NCBI RefSeq assembly: GCF_011761475.1
Contig: NZ_JAASRS010000001.1
Span: 2,232,001-2,296,000 of the forward strand
Source: Saccharococcus thermophilus
GTDB taxonomy: Bacteria; Bacillota; Bacilli; Bacillales; Anoxybacillaceae
DNA: 64,000 nucleotides
Direction of reading: 5' to 3'
Positions 1 through 9,105 of the stretch are shown piece by piece. The translations under genes and the position numbers were made by a program. The notes below the pieces were generated by a model. It did not search any database. It was given only the letters and a program-made list of their open reading frames with translations, and was not told the DNA's origin. Within the stretch, counting starts at the first letter, position 1. The number at the start of each line of letters is the position of its first letter.

Positions 1-683
1 CTTATGATGTAAAGCCGCAGCTTGTCGCGCCAAACACGCGCTTCAATATGCCGGGTGGCATCGTCCGGCGCACCTATTGCACCGTTTCAGGGCTTGCTCC
101 GTCCAATATATGCCAAAAAGCTGGATTAGTCAGCTATGACTTATACAACACTAAGTTTACGCCAAAGCAAGGGAAAGAACCGTATTTGATCGAAGGACGC
201 TTCGTCGAAGTAAATGGCAAGCGGTACGCTGCGCTCGATACAACACCAAGCGAATTTGTTTCCAGTGGAGTTATATTAAATAGAGAAATATTAAAAAAAT
301 GGGGAATTAATGGTTCAAGCGCTAGTGGATGGAATGGAGAGCTGTTTGTTAATGAGTTGAAAGAAAACGGAAAAATCCCGGCACCGCCATCCATCCATCT
401 AACAAATGGAATCATTACTTGGCAGCCGCATTCAGAAAACGATGTCATTGGCTATCGCGTATATCGCGCCGGACAAGACGGTTCGCCGCCTCGAGTTGTT
501 GCGATCGTCAAAGCTGGAAAGACGTTATCCTTTGCAAATCTGCAGCCTGGAGCAACCTATTACGTCACAGCCGTGGATATTGGCGGCAAAGAGTCAACGC
601 CATCCAATACGGTTTCCATGCCATTGCCTAGTGCGGCGGACCAAGCCAAAGAAACAAAAACGCCGGAAGGACAAAAACATTAA
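1..683 (+). CDS. class A penicillin-binding protein (transglycosylase/transpeptidase), C-terminal part
   Basis: The reading frame is open from the left window edge (first full codon at base 3), so only the last ~226 residues are present. They hold the end of a transpeptidase domain with a GGIVRRTYC stretch, followed by a fibronectin type III-like module (roughly the last 80 residues, with ITWQPHSENDVIGYRVYR and ATYYVTAVD) and a charged tail. Class A PBPs of Bacillaceae often end in FnIII modules; they polymerise and cross-link peptidoglycan at the outer face of the membrane. The active-site serine lies outside the window. The gene converges with acsA and shares a hairpin terminator with it. 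The family call rests on the domain layout; which PBP paralog it is cannot be decided. Confidence 0.75.
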   Translation, partial: YDVKPQLVAPNTRFNMPGGIVRRTYCTVSGLAPSNICQKAGLVSYDLYNTKFTPKQGKEPYLIEGRFVEVNGKRYAALDTTPSEFVSSGVILNREILKKWGINGSSASGWNGELFVNELKENGKIPAPPSIHLTNGIITWQPHSENDVIGYRVYRAGQDGSPPRVVAIVKAGKTLSFANLQPGATYYVTAVDIGGKESTPSNTVSMPLPSAADQAKETKTPEGQKH

Positions 684-690
684 AATAGCG

Positions 691-725
691 AAAAAAAAGC
701 TAATCGAAAACGATCAGCTTTTTTC
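691..725. terminator. bidirectional terminator between the PBP gene and acsA
   Basis: Stem AGCTaATCG / CGATcAGCT with an AAAA loop, flanked by an A-run on the left and a T-run on the right, so it can end transcripts from both converging genes. Confidence 0.75.
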
Positions 726-2441
726 TTAGTCTTCCATGGTCGATAAATCGCCTGTCGGCAAGTTAAGCTCCCACGCTTTTAGGACGCGGCGCATAATTTT
801 CCCGCTTCGCGTTTTTGGCAGCTTGTCACGGAATTCGATTTCCCGCGGCGCCGCATGTGCCGCCAACCCTTTTTTGACAAACTGGCGAATATCTTCTTTC
901 AATTCCTCTGATGGTTCATATCCTTCCCGAAGCGAAATAAATGCTTTAATAATTTCCCCGCGCACTGGGTCCGGCTTGCCGATGACGCCCGCTTCTGCTA
1001 CCGCTGGGTGTTCGACTAGCTTGCTTTCGACTTCAAACGGACCGACGCGTTCCCCCGACGTGTTAATGACGTCATCGACACGTCCTTGGAACCAGAAGTA
1101 GCCGTCTTCATCCATATAGGCGGAGTCACCGGAAACATACCAATCGCCGATGAAATACGATTCATATTTTTGCGGGTTGTTCCAAATCGTTTTCATCATC
1201 GACGGCCAGCCTTTTTTGATCGCCAAATTCCCCATCCGATATGGCGGCAGTTCATTTCCTTGATCATCAATAATGGCGGCTTTGACGCCAGGAATCGGTT
1301 TGCCCATCGAACCTGGCTTGATTTCCATGCATGGATAGTTGCAAATAAGATGCGCTCCAGTTTCTGTCATCCACCACGTATCATGAATGCGTCGCCCAAA
1401 TACTTTCATTCCCCAGCGAATTACCTCTGGGTTTAACGGCTCGCCAACACTAAGGATGTGGCGGAGAGAGCTTAAATCATATTTTTTCACAATTTCATCC
1501 CCGGCTCCCATCAACATGCGGAACGCCGTCGGTGCGCTGTACCATACCGTCACCCCGAAGTCTTGGATCGTCTGATACCAGGCATCCGGGCTGAAACGGC
1601 CGCCGACAACCACGTTCGATGCTCCGCATAACCATGGACCGAAAATACCGTAGGAAGTGCCTGTCACCCAGCCTGGGTCAGCCGTGCACCAATAAATATC
1701 GTCTTCTTTTAAATCCAGCACCCATTTTGCCGTTTGATAGTGCTGAATCATCGCATTATGAACGTGCAAAACCCCTTTTGGCTTTCCGGTAGATCCGGAA
1801 GTATAATGCAAAATCAATCCATCTTGACGGTCGACCCATTCGATATCAAAGTGCTTGCTCGCCTCATTCATCCGTTTCTTTAAGTCGATATATGGTCCTT
1901 CTTCCACAATATTGTCTCCGACAAGGAACACATATTTTAATTCCGGGAGATCGTTAACTGGAACGCGCGGCAGCAGTTCTGGCGTTGTGACGATCGCCTT
2001 CGCCCCGCTGTCTTCGAGGCGATCGCGAACTGCTCCTTCCATAAACGCTTCAAACAGCGGGCCGGCAATCGCCCCTGTTTTAATAATTCCTAATACAGCA
2101 AAATACAATTCCGGAGAACGCGGCATAAATACAAATACACGGTCTCCTTTTTCAATTTCCGCTACTTGCTTCAGCACATTGGCTACTTTATTGGACATTT
2201 CCTTCATTTCTTTAAAAGTATATTTTTCATTTCGTGATGCATCGCGGTAATAAAGGGCTACTTTATTCTTCCGGAACGATTCCGCATGACGGTCAATCGC
2301 TTCATACGCCATATTGACCCTGCCGGTTTCAAACCAGGAAAACTCTTTCTCTACTTCTTCCCAATCAAAATGTTTATATGTGTCTTCATAACTTTTTAAA
2401 TTATAGTCCCCTTGTACGACTGGTAGTACTTCAGTTTTCAT
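726..2441 (-). CDS. acsA: acetyl-CoA synthetase AcsA
   Basis: 571 residues, matching the usual ~572 of Bacillus AcsA. It converts acetate, ATP and CoA to acetyl-CoA via acetyl-AMP, in the cytosol. Visible motifs are the AMP-binding P-loop TSGSTGKPKG (about residues 214-223), WWMTETG, and the C-terminal PKTRSGKIMRR whose lysine (about residue 548) is the residue acetylated by AcuA and deacetylated by AcuC in B. subtilis. It is divergent from acuABC, the genes for those modifying enzymes. The promoter region is interrupted by an IS256-type element at 2501, which supplies a replacement -35 (separate entry). Start ATG at 2441 follows GGGAGA closely, with GGGGG further upstream. Confidence 0.96.
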   Translation of the reverse strand: MKTEVLPVVQGDYNLKSYEDTYKHFDWEEVEKEFSWFETGRVNMAYEAIDRHAESFRKNKVALYYRDASRNEKYTFKEMKEMSNKVANVLKQVAEIEKGDRVFVFMPRSPELYFAVLGIIKTGAIAGPLFEAFMEGAVRDRLEDSGAKAIVTTPELLPRVPVNDLPELKYVFLVGDNIVEEGPYIDLKKRMNEASKHFDIEWVDRQDGLILHYTSGSTGKPKGVLHVHNAMIQHYQTAKWVLDLKEDDIYWCTADPGWVTGTSYGIFGPWLCGASNVVVGGRFSPDAWYQTIQDFGVTVWYSAPTAFRMLMGAGDEIVKKYDLSSLRHILSVGEPLNPEVIRWGMKVFGRRIHDTWWMTETGAHLICNYPCMEIKPGSMGKPIPGVKAAIIDDQGNELPPYRMGNLAIKKGWPSMMKTIWNNPQKYESYFIGDWYVSGDSAYMDEDGYFWFQGRVDDVINTSGERVGPFEVESKLVEHPAVAEAGVIGKPDPVRGEIIKAFISLREGYEPSEELKEDIRQFVKKGLAAHAAPREIEFRDKLPKTRSGKIMRRVLKAWELNLPTGDLSTMED

Positions 2442-2481
2442 TCTCCCGAATCCCCCTTATTATGTAAGTGGTTACAATTCT

Positions 2482-2511
2482 ATTATAGTACAGGATAAAT
2501 GGTACCGTCAA
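2482..2511 (-). promoter_or_regulatory. hybrid acsA promoter made by the IS256 end
   Basis: On the minus strand the native TATAAT (2482-2487) is preceded, at 18 bp, by TTGACG (2506-2511), which lies inside the IS terminus. Joining the two flanks without the IS gives the ancestral arrangement TTGAGA-17 bp-TATAAT. The insertion therefore exchanged one -35 hexamer for a closer match to TTGACA. Confidence 0.7.
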
Positions 2512-2582
2512 GAATTTTGTGTAATATAATGGGGGTAGGGTTTCTCTGAAATGGATTTGGAATGAATAGGGAACTAGTTTCC

Positions 2583-2620
2583 TCCACACAGGAGACTGAA
2601 TATTCAGTCTCCTGTGTGGA
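2583..2620. repeat. 38-bp perfect palindrome inside the IS256 element
   Basis: Arms TCCACACAGGAGACTGAAT and ATTCAGTCTCCTGTGTGGA with no spacer. It lies between the IS left end and the transposase stop codon. There is no T-tract after it in the transposase direction, so a simple rho-independent terminator is not an obvious explanation. The same palindrome is in copy 2 at 49525-49562. Confidence 0.85.
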
Positions 2621-2660
2621 AAGGGAGAATCCCCCTATTTTGTTTATTTACAGTATTTGG

Positions 2661-3827
2661 TTAATGATAACGTTCTTCAAACATTCGCTCGAGGGCTTCC
2701 TGTGCTTCGGCAAATCCTCGCAACTTTCGCCCTGCCCATTTCTCATTAAAATCTTGAATGGTCAAATATACGATTTTTTCAGCGGCTTCTAAACTATTCA
2801 AACTGTTCATCGGCTTTAGACGTTTCCGAATCTCCTTGATCGTTCGTTCAATGGCATTCGTCGTGTAAATCACACTTCGAATACTGCTTGGATAATCCAT
2901 AAATGTAAGGAGGACATCCAACTCATTGGCCCAAGATTGAACTTCTCTCGGATACTTGCTTGACCATTTCGACTCAAACTGTTGAAACATCTGTAACGCC
3001 ATCTCCTTATTCGGCGCGCGATAAATCAGCCTGAGATCCTCGGCCACTTCAAATTGGTCTTTTTTCCGAACACGATGGAGCGTGTTACGGACTTTGTGAA
3101 CGACACAACGCTGCACATCGGCTTTCGGATAAACCGCCTTAAAGGCTTCCTCCAACCCTGGTAGTCCATCGAATATGCCCAGAAGCACTTCCTTGGCGCC
3201 TCTTTGGTAGAGGTGTTGAAGAATTTCCTGCCATACATAGGCGCTTTCTTGTCCTCCCACAAAGAAATCAAGAATTTCGCGATATCCTTCTTCGTTCACC
3301 CCTAACACCACATAAATGACTTCTTTCTCCACGGTTTCGCGACGAAGTTTTACGTATAAACCATCCAAATATAAGACGGAATAACGCTTGTGCAGTGGAC
3401 GAGTGTGCCATTTCTCGATGTCTTCCTTCACGACATCGGTAATACGGCTGATCGTCGCAGGAGAATAGGTGCTTCCTAGAATTCGTTCGATAAACTTGCC
3501 AATTTCCCGTGTACTCATGCCACTTTGGTACATCCTAATGATTGCTTCCTCCAGCCAGCCGGTGTGCCGTTGGTAAGGGGCAAACAACTGTGTTTGAAAT
3601 TCTCCGTTTCGGTCTCTAGGGACCAAAAGACCTTCAATCCGGCCATATTGCGTATCTAGATTTCGTTGATAGTAGCCGTTTCTCATATTTGATGTTCCGG
3701 CCTGTTCTATTTCGAGGAAATTCTTGATTTCTTCCCGCATGATCAGTTCTAATTTTTCCTTTACAAACTGACGAATGACACTTTCCAGTTGATTTGCCCA
3801 GTCGACATTCGGTATACTTTTAGACAT
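2661..3827 (-). CDS. IS256-family transposase, copy 1
   Basis: 388 residues of the mutator-type DDE family. The likely catalytic triad is D155 (in VLYLDGLYVK), D220 (in LLGIFDGL) and E327 (in TTNAIERTIKEIRKR), with the family's C-x2-H (CVVH, about 241-244) between the second D and the E. It cuts and rejoins the IS ends. Start ATG at 3827 follows AAGGAG. The sequence just upstream can pair with a more distal segment so as to cover the ribosome binding site (separate entry). The protein is identical to the one from copy 2, which indicates recent spread and probable activity. Confidence 0.95.
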   Translation of the reverse strand: MSKSIPNVDWANQLESVIRQFVKEKLELIMREEIKNFLEIEQAGTSNMRNGYYQRNLDTQYGRIEGLLVPRDRNGEFQTQLFAPYQRHTGWLEEAIIRMYQSGMSTREIGKFIERILGSTYSPATISRITDVVKEDIEKWHTRPLHKRYSVLYLDGLYVKLRRETVEKEVIYVVLGVNEEGYREILDFFVGGQESAYVWQEILQHLYQRGAKEVLLGIFDGLPGLEEAFKAVYPKADVQRCVVHKVRNTLHRVRKKDQFEVAEDLRLIYRAPNKEMALQMFQQFESKWSSKYPREVQSWANELDVLLTFMDYPSSIRSVIYTTNAIERTIKEIRKRLKPMNSLNSLEAAEKIVYLTIQDFNEKWAGRKLRGFAEAQEALERMFEERYH

Positions 3828-3883
3828 AGGTAGGGTTCTCCTTTCTCTGGAATGTTTGGGTTCAATCAGAGAATACCCTACCT
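3828..3883 (-). promoter_or_regulatory. possible anti-read-through hairpin over the transposase start
   Basis: On the minus strand, AGGTAGGGTATTCTC (3869-3883) can pair with GAGAACCCTACCT (3828-3840), which directly abuts the start codon and overlaps AAGGAG (3838-3843). Only transcripts starting outside or at the very end of the IS would carry both arms, which would mask the translation start. Inferred from complementarity alone. Confidence 0.45.
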
Positions 3884-4021
3884 TTTTTATTTTGATCTAG
3901 TAAAATGCTTTACACAAAATTTTATACATCATCGGATAAATGAATTCTCAATTTTTTAAATATTTTTATGTCATTTTTCTTGAAATTTTTTTGAAATCCG
4001 GCTATCAACTACTGTTTTATG

Positions 4022-4027
4022 TATAAT
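4022..4027 (+). promoter_or_regulatory. probable acuA -10 box
   Basis: TATAAT lies 35 bp before the acuA start. No good -35 is found 16-18 bp upstream, so an activator or a weak promoter is possible. The next DNA upstream (from 3934) is the target duplication and the IS256 element. Confidence 0.4.
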
Positions 4028-4061
4028 GGAAGAAGAAAGATAAAAGCCAGGTGGTGACCGA

Positions 4062-4694
4062 ATGGAACATAAAAAAACATATAATGCCAAAGAATTAAAA
4101 ACGCCGAAAGGGACGCTGATTATTGAAGGTCCCATATCGGCGGAAAAACTAGCAAGCTATGAATTTCACCATGACTTGACATCCTTCCGCCAACCGCCGC
4201 AGCAGCATCAAGCATTGATCGAAATCGCCAAACTTCCTGAAGGAAGAATCATTATCGCCCGTCATCATCACACGATCGTCGGCTATGTGACTTTTCTGTA
4301 TCCTGACCCGCTTGAACGATGGTCAGAAGGAAACATGGAAAACTTAATCGAGCTGGGCGCCATTGAAGTCATTCCGGAGTTTCGCGGCTATGGAGTAGGG
4401 AAAAACCTGCTCATTGTATCAATGATGGATGATGCGATGGAAGATTATATCATCATTACCACCGAATATTATTGGCATTGGGACTTAAAGGGAACCGGAT
4501 TAAACGTGTGGGAATACCGGAAAGTGATGGAGAAAATGATGAACGCCGGCGGGCTTGTCTGGTACGCTACCGATGACCCAGAAATTTGTTCCCATCCGGC
4601 CAACTGCTTAATGGCCCGCATCGGCAAACGGGTCGATCAAGAGTCGATTCAAAAATTTGACCGCCTTCGCTTTATGAACCGTTATATGTATTAA
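4062..4694 (+). CDS. acuA: acetyltransferase AcuA (AcsA-modifying)
   Basis: 210 residues, the same length as B. subtilis AcuA. It is a GNAT-fold acetyltransferase with the acetyl-CoA-binding signature in RGYGVGKNLL (about residues 108-118). In B. subtilis AcuA acetylates the catalytic lysine of AcsA and switches it off. It is first gene of acuABC, divergent from acsA. Start ATG follows AGGTGGTG with good spacing. An IS256 element now separates the acuA promoter from acsA by about 1.4 kb. Confidence 0.93.
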   Translation: MEHKKTYNAKELKTPKGTLIIEGPISAEKLASYEFHHDLTSFRQPPQQHQALIEIAKLPEGRIIIARHHHTIVGYVTFLYPDPLERWSEGNMENLIELGAIEVIPEFRGYGVGKNLLIVSMMDDAMEDYIIITTEYYWHWDLKGTGLNVWEYRKVMEKMMNAGGLVWYATDDPEICSHPANCLMARIGKRVDQESIQKFDRLRFMNRYMY

Positions 4695-4727
4695 TATTGT
4701 TTTTGACAACAAAGGGGAGAAGAGGAA

Positions 4728-5372
4728 ATGATTGTCGAGCAAATTATGAAAACGCCTGTTATCACGCTTCAACCGACCAATACGATCACAGAAGCGATTC
4801 AGCTAGTGCGACAATTCCGCATTCGCCACATTCCAATTGTGGATGGCGAAAACCATGTTGTCGGCATTGTGACCGATCGCGACATCCGCGATGTAAGCCC
4901 TTCTATTTTTCATATCCATGAACACCTCGAAGATTTGCAAAAACCGATCAGCACAATTATGAAAACCGACGTTATCGTCGGACATCCGCTCGATTTTGTC
5001 GAGGAAGTAGCGTCGCTGTTTTACGAGCATAAAATCAGCTGCCTGCCGATCGTCAAAGACCGCAAACTGGTCGGCATCGTTACCGAAACCGATTTATTAT
5101 ACACGCTCATTCAACTTACAGGCGCCCATCAACCTGGCTCGCAAATTGAAATTAAAGTTCCGAATGAAAGCGGGATGTTAAGCAAAGCGGCAGCGATTAT
5201 CGCGAAACGAAATACGAATATCGCCAGCGTTCTTTTATATCCAGATCAAGATGAAAATTACCAAATCCTTGTGTTTCGCGTGCAAACGATGAATCCGATC
5301 GGAATCATCAACGATTTAAAAAATGCCGGCTATACCGTGTTATGGCCGAATTTGCCGGGGGTTTCGTCATGA
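4728..5372 (+). CDS. acuB: acetoin utilisation protein AcuB (CBS-CBS-ACT)
   Basis: 214 residues, the family length. Two CBS motifs (about 1-60 with [20 protein letters not shown], and about 75-135 with [20 protein letters not shown]) are followed by an ACT-like segment (about 140-205). CBS pairs bind adenine nucleotides, so it may sense energy state, but the molecular role of AcuB is not established. RBS GGGGAGAAGAGG lies just before the ATG. The stop overlaps the acuC start by 4 bp (ATGA), indicating translational coupling. Confidence 0.9.
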   Translation: MIVEQIMKTPVITLQPTNTITEAIQLVRQFRIRHIPIVDGENHVVGIVTDRDIRDVSPSIFHIHEHLEDLQKPISTIMKTDVIVGHPLDFVEEVASLFYEHKISCLPIVKDRKLVGIVTETDLLYTLIQLTGAHQPGSQIEIKVPNESGMLSKAAAIIAKRNTNIASVLLYPDQDENYQILVFRVQTMNPIGIINDLKNAGYTVLWPNLPGVSS

Positions 5373-6562
5373 AAAAAGACTGCGTATTTGTTTACAGCAG
5401 TGATTTTCTCCAATATAAATTTCATGACGAGCACCCGTTTAACCAGCTGCGGGTCAAACTTACGTATGATTTGTTGCGCGCGATGAACGCTTTAGACGAT
5501 GAACAAATTGTGGCGCCTAGAATCGCAACGGAGGAAGAGCTTGCCTTAATCCATGACCGCTCCTATATTGAAGCGGTCAAGGCGGCGGGAAGAGGAGAGC
5601 TGCCTGAACAAACCGCCCTAAATTACGGGCTGGGAACAGAAGACACACCTATTTTTCCGAACATGCATGAAGCAAGCGCCCTCTTAGTCGGAAGCACTTT
5701 AACGGCGGTTGACTATGTGCTGTCGGGAAAAGCAACGCATGCGCTAAACCTCGGCGGCGGCCTTCATCATGGTTTTCGCGGAAAAGCGTCCGGCTTTTGC
5801 GTTTACAATGACAGCGCAGTCGCCATTAAATACATTCAAGAAAAATATGGGCTTCGCGTGCTGTATGTCGATACCGACGCCCATCATGGAGACGGCGTGC
5901 AATGGGCCTTTTACGACGACCCAAACGTATGCACGTTTTCGATTCATGAAACAGGCCGCTACTTATTTCCGGGGACAGGAAATGTGAATGAACGCGGACA
6001 CGGGGCGGGATACGGATATTCGTTTAACATTCCTGTCGATGCCTTCACCGAAGATGAATCGTGGATCGATGCCTACACGCAGGCGTTGCGGGAAATTGCC
6101 GACTTTTTCCGTCCCGATGTGATTTTAACGCAAAATGGCGTGGACGCCCATTATTACGATCCGCTTACTCATTTATCCGTAACGATGAAAACGTACCGTA
6201 TTATTCCAAAGCTCGCTCATCAAATCGCCCACGAATATTGTGATGGGCGCTGGATCGCCGTTGGCGGTGGCGGTTATGATATTTGGCGCGTCGTTCCGCG
6301 GGCATGGGCTCTTATTTGGCTGGAAATGACCGAACAATCAAATATTTCCGGCAGTTTGCCAAAATCATGGCTCGACAAATGGCAAGCGTTTTCACCCGTT
6401 CCATTGCCGCAAACATGGGATGACCCGGAATCCCTATACCCGCCGATTCCACGCAAGATGGAAATTACCGAAAAAAAATGCACAAACGGTGGAAAAAGCG
6501 TTATATCCGATTCGCAATCAGCGGCAACACCTAAAATAAAGCAAGCCTATGAACACTCATAG
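5369..6562 (+). CDS. acuC: protein deacetylase AcuC
   Basis: 397 residues. Class I histone-deacetylase fold: paired histidines in [11 protein letters not shown], the metal-binding [11 protein letters not shown], and [11 protein letters not shown]. AcuC removes the acetyl group that AcuA places on AcsA and so reactivates acetate use. A frame upstream is open to 5342, but the conserved N-terminus ([11 protein letters not shown]) and the ATGA overlap with acuB support the ATG at 5369. The last ~25 residues look like a non-conserved tail running into the terminator hairpin. In B. subtilis the motPS flagellar stator genes lie between this cluster and ccpA; here acuC meets ccpA directly. Confidence 0.92.
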   Translation: MKKDCVFVYSSDFLQYKFHDEHPFNQLRVKLTYDLLRAMNALDDEQIVAPRIATEEELALIHDRSYIEAVKAAGRGELPEQTALNYGLGTEDTPIFPNMHEASALLVGSTLTAVDYVLSGKATHALNLGGGLHHGFRGKASGFCVYNDSAVAIKYIQEKYGLRVLYVDTDAHHGDGVQWAFYDDPNVCTFSIHETGRYLFPGTGNVNERGHGAGYGYSFNIPVDAFTEDESWIDAYTQALREIADFFRPDVILTQNGVDAHYYDPLTHLSVTMKTYRIIPKLAHQIAHEYCDGRWIAVGGGGYDIWRVVPRAWALIWLEMTEQSNISGSLPKSWLDKWQAFSPVPLPQTWDDPESLYPPIPRKMEITEKKCTNGGKSVISDSQSAATPKIKQAYEHS

Positions 6563-6573
6563 GCTTGCTTTAT
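6536..6573. terminator. bidirectional terminator acuC / ccpA
   Basis: 17-bp perfect stem (ATAAAGCAAGCCTATGA and its complement) around an ACAC loop. It overlaps the acuC stop codon and abuts the ccpA stop codon. Confidence 0.85.
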
Positions 6574-6575
6574 CG

Positions 6576-7571
6576 TTATTTCGTCGATTCCCGATATTCG
6601 ATGCGATGCGGCAAGACGACAATATGGTTTTCTACCTGTTCTTTATTCATATATTTGGTCAATAACCGCATCGCCACCGCACCGATATCATACATTGGCT
6701 GCACTACCGTCGTTAAACGCGGACGTACCATCGTCGCCAGCCGAGTATTATCAAAACCGACCACTTCCAACTGATCCGGAACGCGCACGCCGTGATCCTG
6801 CGCGCTATGGATAATGCCGAGCGCCATCTCATCGGTTCCGGCGAAAACGGCCGTTGGCTGCTCCGCCAATTCGGCAATTTTTTCATACGCTTCAATGCCG
6901 GAATCATAGGAGTTGTCGCCTTCAATTACAAGCTCTTCATCATAAGCTATTCCATGCGTTTCTAAAGCGCGGCGATATCCTGCTAGTTTCTTTTGGTTAA
7001 TCGGATCGTCCGTTGGTCCTGTCACGTAGGCGACCCGCTTGTTGCCTTTTTCTACAAGATAAGTAACCGCTTCAAAGGCAGCTTGTTCATAATTGATGTT
7101 CACGGATGGAATCGTGTTGTTCGATTCAATCGTAGCCGCAAGCACGATCGGTACTGGCGATTTTTGAAACTCATTGACGTGCTCTTCCGTAATCGTTCCG
7201 CCCATAAATAAAATGCCGTCGACTTGTTTAGCCAGCATCGTATTGAGCAAATGCAACTCTTTTTCCTTATTTTGGTCTGAGTTGCTTAAAATAATATTGT
7301 ATTTATACATGGTGGCAATATCTTCGATTCCGCGTGCCAGCTCAGCGAAAAAGATGCTAGAAATATCAGGAATAATCACCCCGACAGTCGTCGTTTTTTT
7401 GCTGGCCAGTCCGCGCGCCACCGCATTCGGACGATATCCTAGACGTTCAATCGCTTCCAATACCTTTTTTCTTGTCGATGGCTTTACGTTTGGGTTTCCG
7501 TTTACGACACGGGAGACCGTCGCCATCGATACGTTTGCTTCCCGTGCCACATCGTAAATGGTTACGTTCAT
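6576..7571 (-). CDS. ccpA: catabolite control protein CcpA
   Basis: 331 residues of the LacI/GalR family. The N-terminal helix-turn-helix ([20 protein letters not shown]) and hinge ([15 protein letters not shown]) are almost identical to B. subtilis CcpA, followed by the periplasmic-binding-like effector domain. With HPr-Ser-P it binds cre sites to repress or activate carbon genes. GTG at 7580 would sit directly on the RBS; ATG at 7571 lies 8 nt after GAGGAG and is preferred. It is downstream of aroA, as in B. subtilis, but has its own apparent promoter. Confidence 0.96.
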   Translation of the reverse strand: MNVTIYDVAREANVSMATVSRVVNGNPNVKPSTRKKVLEAIERLGYRPNAVARGLASKKTTTVGVIIPDISSIFFAELARGIEDIATMYKYNIILSNSDQNKEKELHLLNTMLAKQVDGILFMGGTITEEHVNEFQKSPVPIVLAATIESNNTIPSVNINYEQAAFEAVTYLVEKGNKRVAYVTGPTDDPINQKKLAGYRRALETHGIAYDEELVIEGDNSYDSGIEAYEKIAELAEQPTAVFAGTDEMALGIIHSAQDHGVRVPDQLEVVGFDNTRLATMVRPRLTTVVQPMYDIGAVAMRLLTKYMNKEQVENHIVVLPHRIEYRESTK

Positions 7572-7639
7572 TGGCTTCACTCCTCTTTTTATGAATCAAC
7601 ATCCACATCGATTGTTATTTCTTCACCGTATGTAAAAAT

Positions 7640-7669
7640 ATCATACGATACATTATCGCTAAATCGCAA
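7640..7669 (-). promoter_or_regulatory. candidate ccpA promoter
   Basis: Minus-strand TTGCGA (7664-7669), 18-bp spacer, TATGAT (7640-7645), about 70 bp before the ccpA start. Confidence 0.5.
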
Positions 7670-7788
7670 CGAATTGGCAACTATTTTGCTGCTGTGTTCA
7701 CAAACAATTCATGAATAGCACTATGTATATGTTACCCTTTCTCCTGCGTCCTATTTTCATATGTAGCACATATTTTCCCCGAAAACAA

Positions 7789-7826
7789 AAAATGGCCCCT
7801 TCAGGCAAGTCGCCAAAAGGGGCTAT
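7789..7826 (-). terminator. aroA terminator
   Basis: Stem AGCCCCTT / AAGGGGCC on the minus strand followed by ATTTTTTGTTTTC, just after the aroA stop. Confidence 0.8.
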
Positions 7827-7831
7827 TCGTC

Positions 7832-8914
7832 TTACGCCTTTACTAATTGCTGCTGAAACGCTCTTACTTCTTCCATAAATTCGTTAAATTGGGCAATATC
7901 CATTTGCTGCGCCGAATCGGAAAGCGCCACTGCCGGATCTGGATGCACTTCGGCCATTATTCCATCGGCACCGATCGCCAACGCGGCTTTTGCACAAGGG
8001 ATCAACAAGTCACGGCGTCCTGTCGAATGCGTGACATCGACAAATACCGGCAAGTGTGTTTCTTTCTTTAAGATCGGCACCGCCGAAATGTCTAACGTAT
8101 TTCTTGTCGCCCGTTCATACGTGCGAATGCCGCGCTCACATAGGATGATTTGGCTGTTTCCTCGCGACATAATGTATTCCGCCGCATTAATAAACTCTTC
8201 GATTGTCGCCGCCAGCCCGCGTTTTAATAAAATCGGCTTATTCACTTGACCGGCCGCTTTTAGCAGTTCAAAGTTTTGCATGTTGCGCGCGCCGATTTGA
8301 ATGACGTCAATATAGTCCAGAGCGATTTCAATATCGGCAGGGGTCACGATTTCACTGATCACCGCCAAGTCAAACTCATCGGCAATTCGCTTCAAGATTT
8401 TTAATCCTTCCACACCGAGTCCTTGGAAGTCATATGGCGATGTCCGTGGTTTGTATGCGCCGCCGCGGAGCAGTTTTAATCCTTGCTTTTTCACCGCTTC
8501 TGCAACCGCCGCAACTTGTTCATAGCTTTCTACCGCACATGGTCCCATGACGAAATATTGCTTGCCGTCACCGATTCTTTCTCCTTTTACTTCAACAATC
8601 GTGTTTTCCGGATGTTTTTTCCGCGATACAAGCAATGCTTTGCGGTGATCATCTTCTTGCAGTTCTAGGCCGGCTTTAAAAATTTCTTTAAAAATATGTT
8701 GCAACGTTGACGTTTCAAACGGCCCATCATTGTGCTCGGAAATTAAATCCAGCATTTTCCGCTCACGCACCGGGTCATAACGATACGTCCCTTGCGCTTC
8801 TTTAATTTTCCCGATTTCCTGAACAAGTCTCCCCCGCTCGTTGATCAATTTTAAAATTTGCAAGTTAATCTCATCGACCTTCGCCCGCAGCTCATCTAAT
8901 CTCTCATTGCTCAT
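7832..8914 (-). CDS. aroA: bifunctional chorismate mutase / DAHP synthase
   Basis: 360 residues (B. subtilis AroA is 358). The N-terminal ~90 residues are an AroQ-type chorismate mutase ([20 protein letters not shown]). The rest is a DAHP synthase of the KDO8P-synthase-like type ([34 protein letters not shown]). It makes the first shikimate-pathway intermediate from PEP and erythrose-4-phosphate; the mutase part mediates feedback by chorismate or prephenate. ATG start with GGATGAGGA upstream. It has its own promoter and a terminator before ccpA. Confidence 0.95.
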   Translation of the reverse strand: MSNERLDELRAKVDEINLQILKLINERGRLVQEIGKIKEAQGTYRYDPVRERKMLDLISEHNDGPFETSTLQHIFKEIFKAGLELQEDDHRKALLVSRKKHPENTIVEVKGERIGDGKQYFVMGPCAVESYEQVAAVAEAVKKQGLKLLRGGAYKPRTSPYDFQGLGVEGLKILKRIADEFDLAVISEIVTPADIEIALDYIDVIQIGARNMQNFELLKAAGQVNKPILLKRGLAATIEEFINAAEYIMSRGNSQIILCERGIRTYERATRNTLDISAVPILKKETHLPVFVDVTHSTGRRDLLIPCAKAALAIGADGIMAEVHPDPAVALSDSAQQMDIAQFNEFMEEVRAFQQQLVKA

Positions 8915-8965
8915 GCTTCCTCATCCTTTCGCCAAAGTTTAATACAGTTTTTGTAATTAGTCATT

Positions 8966-8994
8966 ATTATAATGGATAGAGGAGCGATTGTCAC
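8966..8994 (-). promoter_or_regulatory. aroA promoter
   Basis: Minus-strand GTGACA (8989-8994), 17-bp spacer, TATAAT (8966-8971). Confidence 0.65.
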
Positions 8995-9066
8995 CAAAAA
9001 AATGCTTTATTCATTAAACGCTTTTAAGTAATAAAGTATTTTATGGAAAACGAATTAGCCGCCGCA

Positions 9067-9103
9067 AGAAAAAAAACTATGGCGCCTTCGATTGAAGGCG
9101 CCA
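9067..9103 (-). terminator. ytxGHJ terminator
   Basis: 10-bp perfect stem TGGCGCCTTC / GAAGGCGCCA followed on the minus strand by AGTTTTTTT, at the ytxJ stop. Confidence 0.85.
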
Positions 9104-9105
9104 TT

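Larger units (their letters stand above)
2501..3933 (-). mobile_element. IS256-family insertion sequence, copy 1 (1433 bp)
   Basis: Bounded by 24-bp imperfect inverted repeats (left GGTACCGTCAAGAATTTTGT..., right ending ...ACAAAATTTTATACATCATC) and an 8-bp target duplication GGATAAAT (2493-2500 and 3934-3941). It carries one transposase gene on the minus strand. It is inserted in the divergent acsA/acuA promoter region. A second copy of identical length lies at 49443-50875 with its own 8-bp duplication. 8-bp duplications and a mutator-type transposase are characteristic of IS256. Confidence 0.95.

Noticed and set aside
2562-2792. 76-codon plus-strand frame at the IS256 left end (also 49504-49734)
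   Set aside because: It crosses the palindrome and the transposase 3' end in antisense; no RBS.
3991-4008. cre-like inverted repeat TTGAAA...TATCAA upstream of acuA
   Set aside because: It lacks the central CG at the right spacing and is two bases too long for a cre site.
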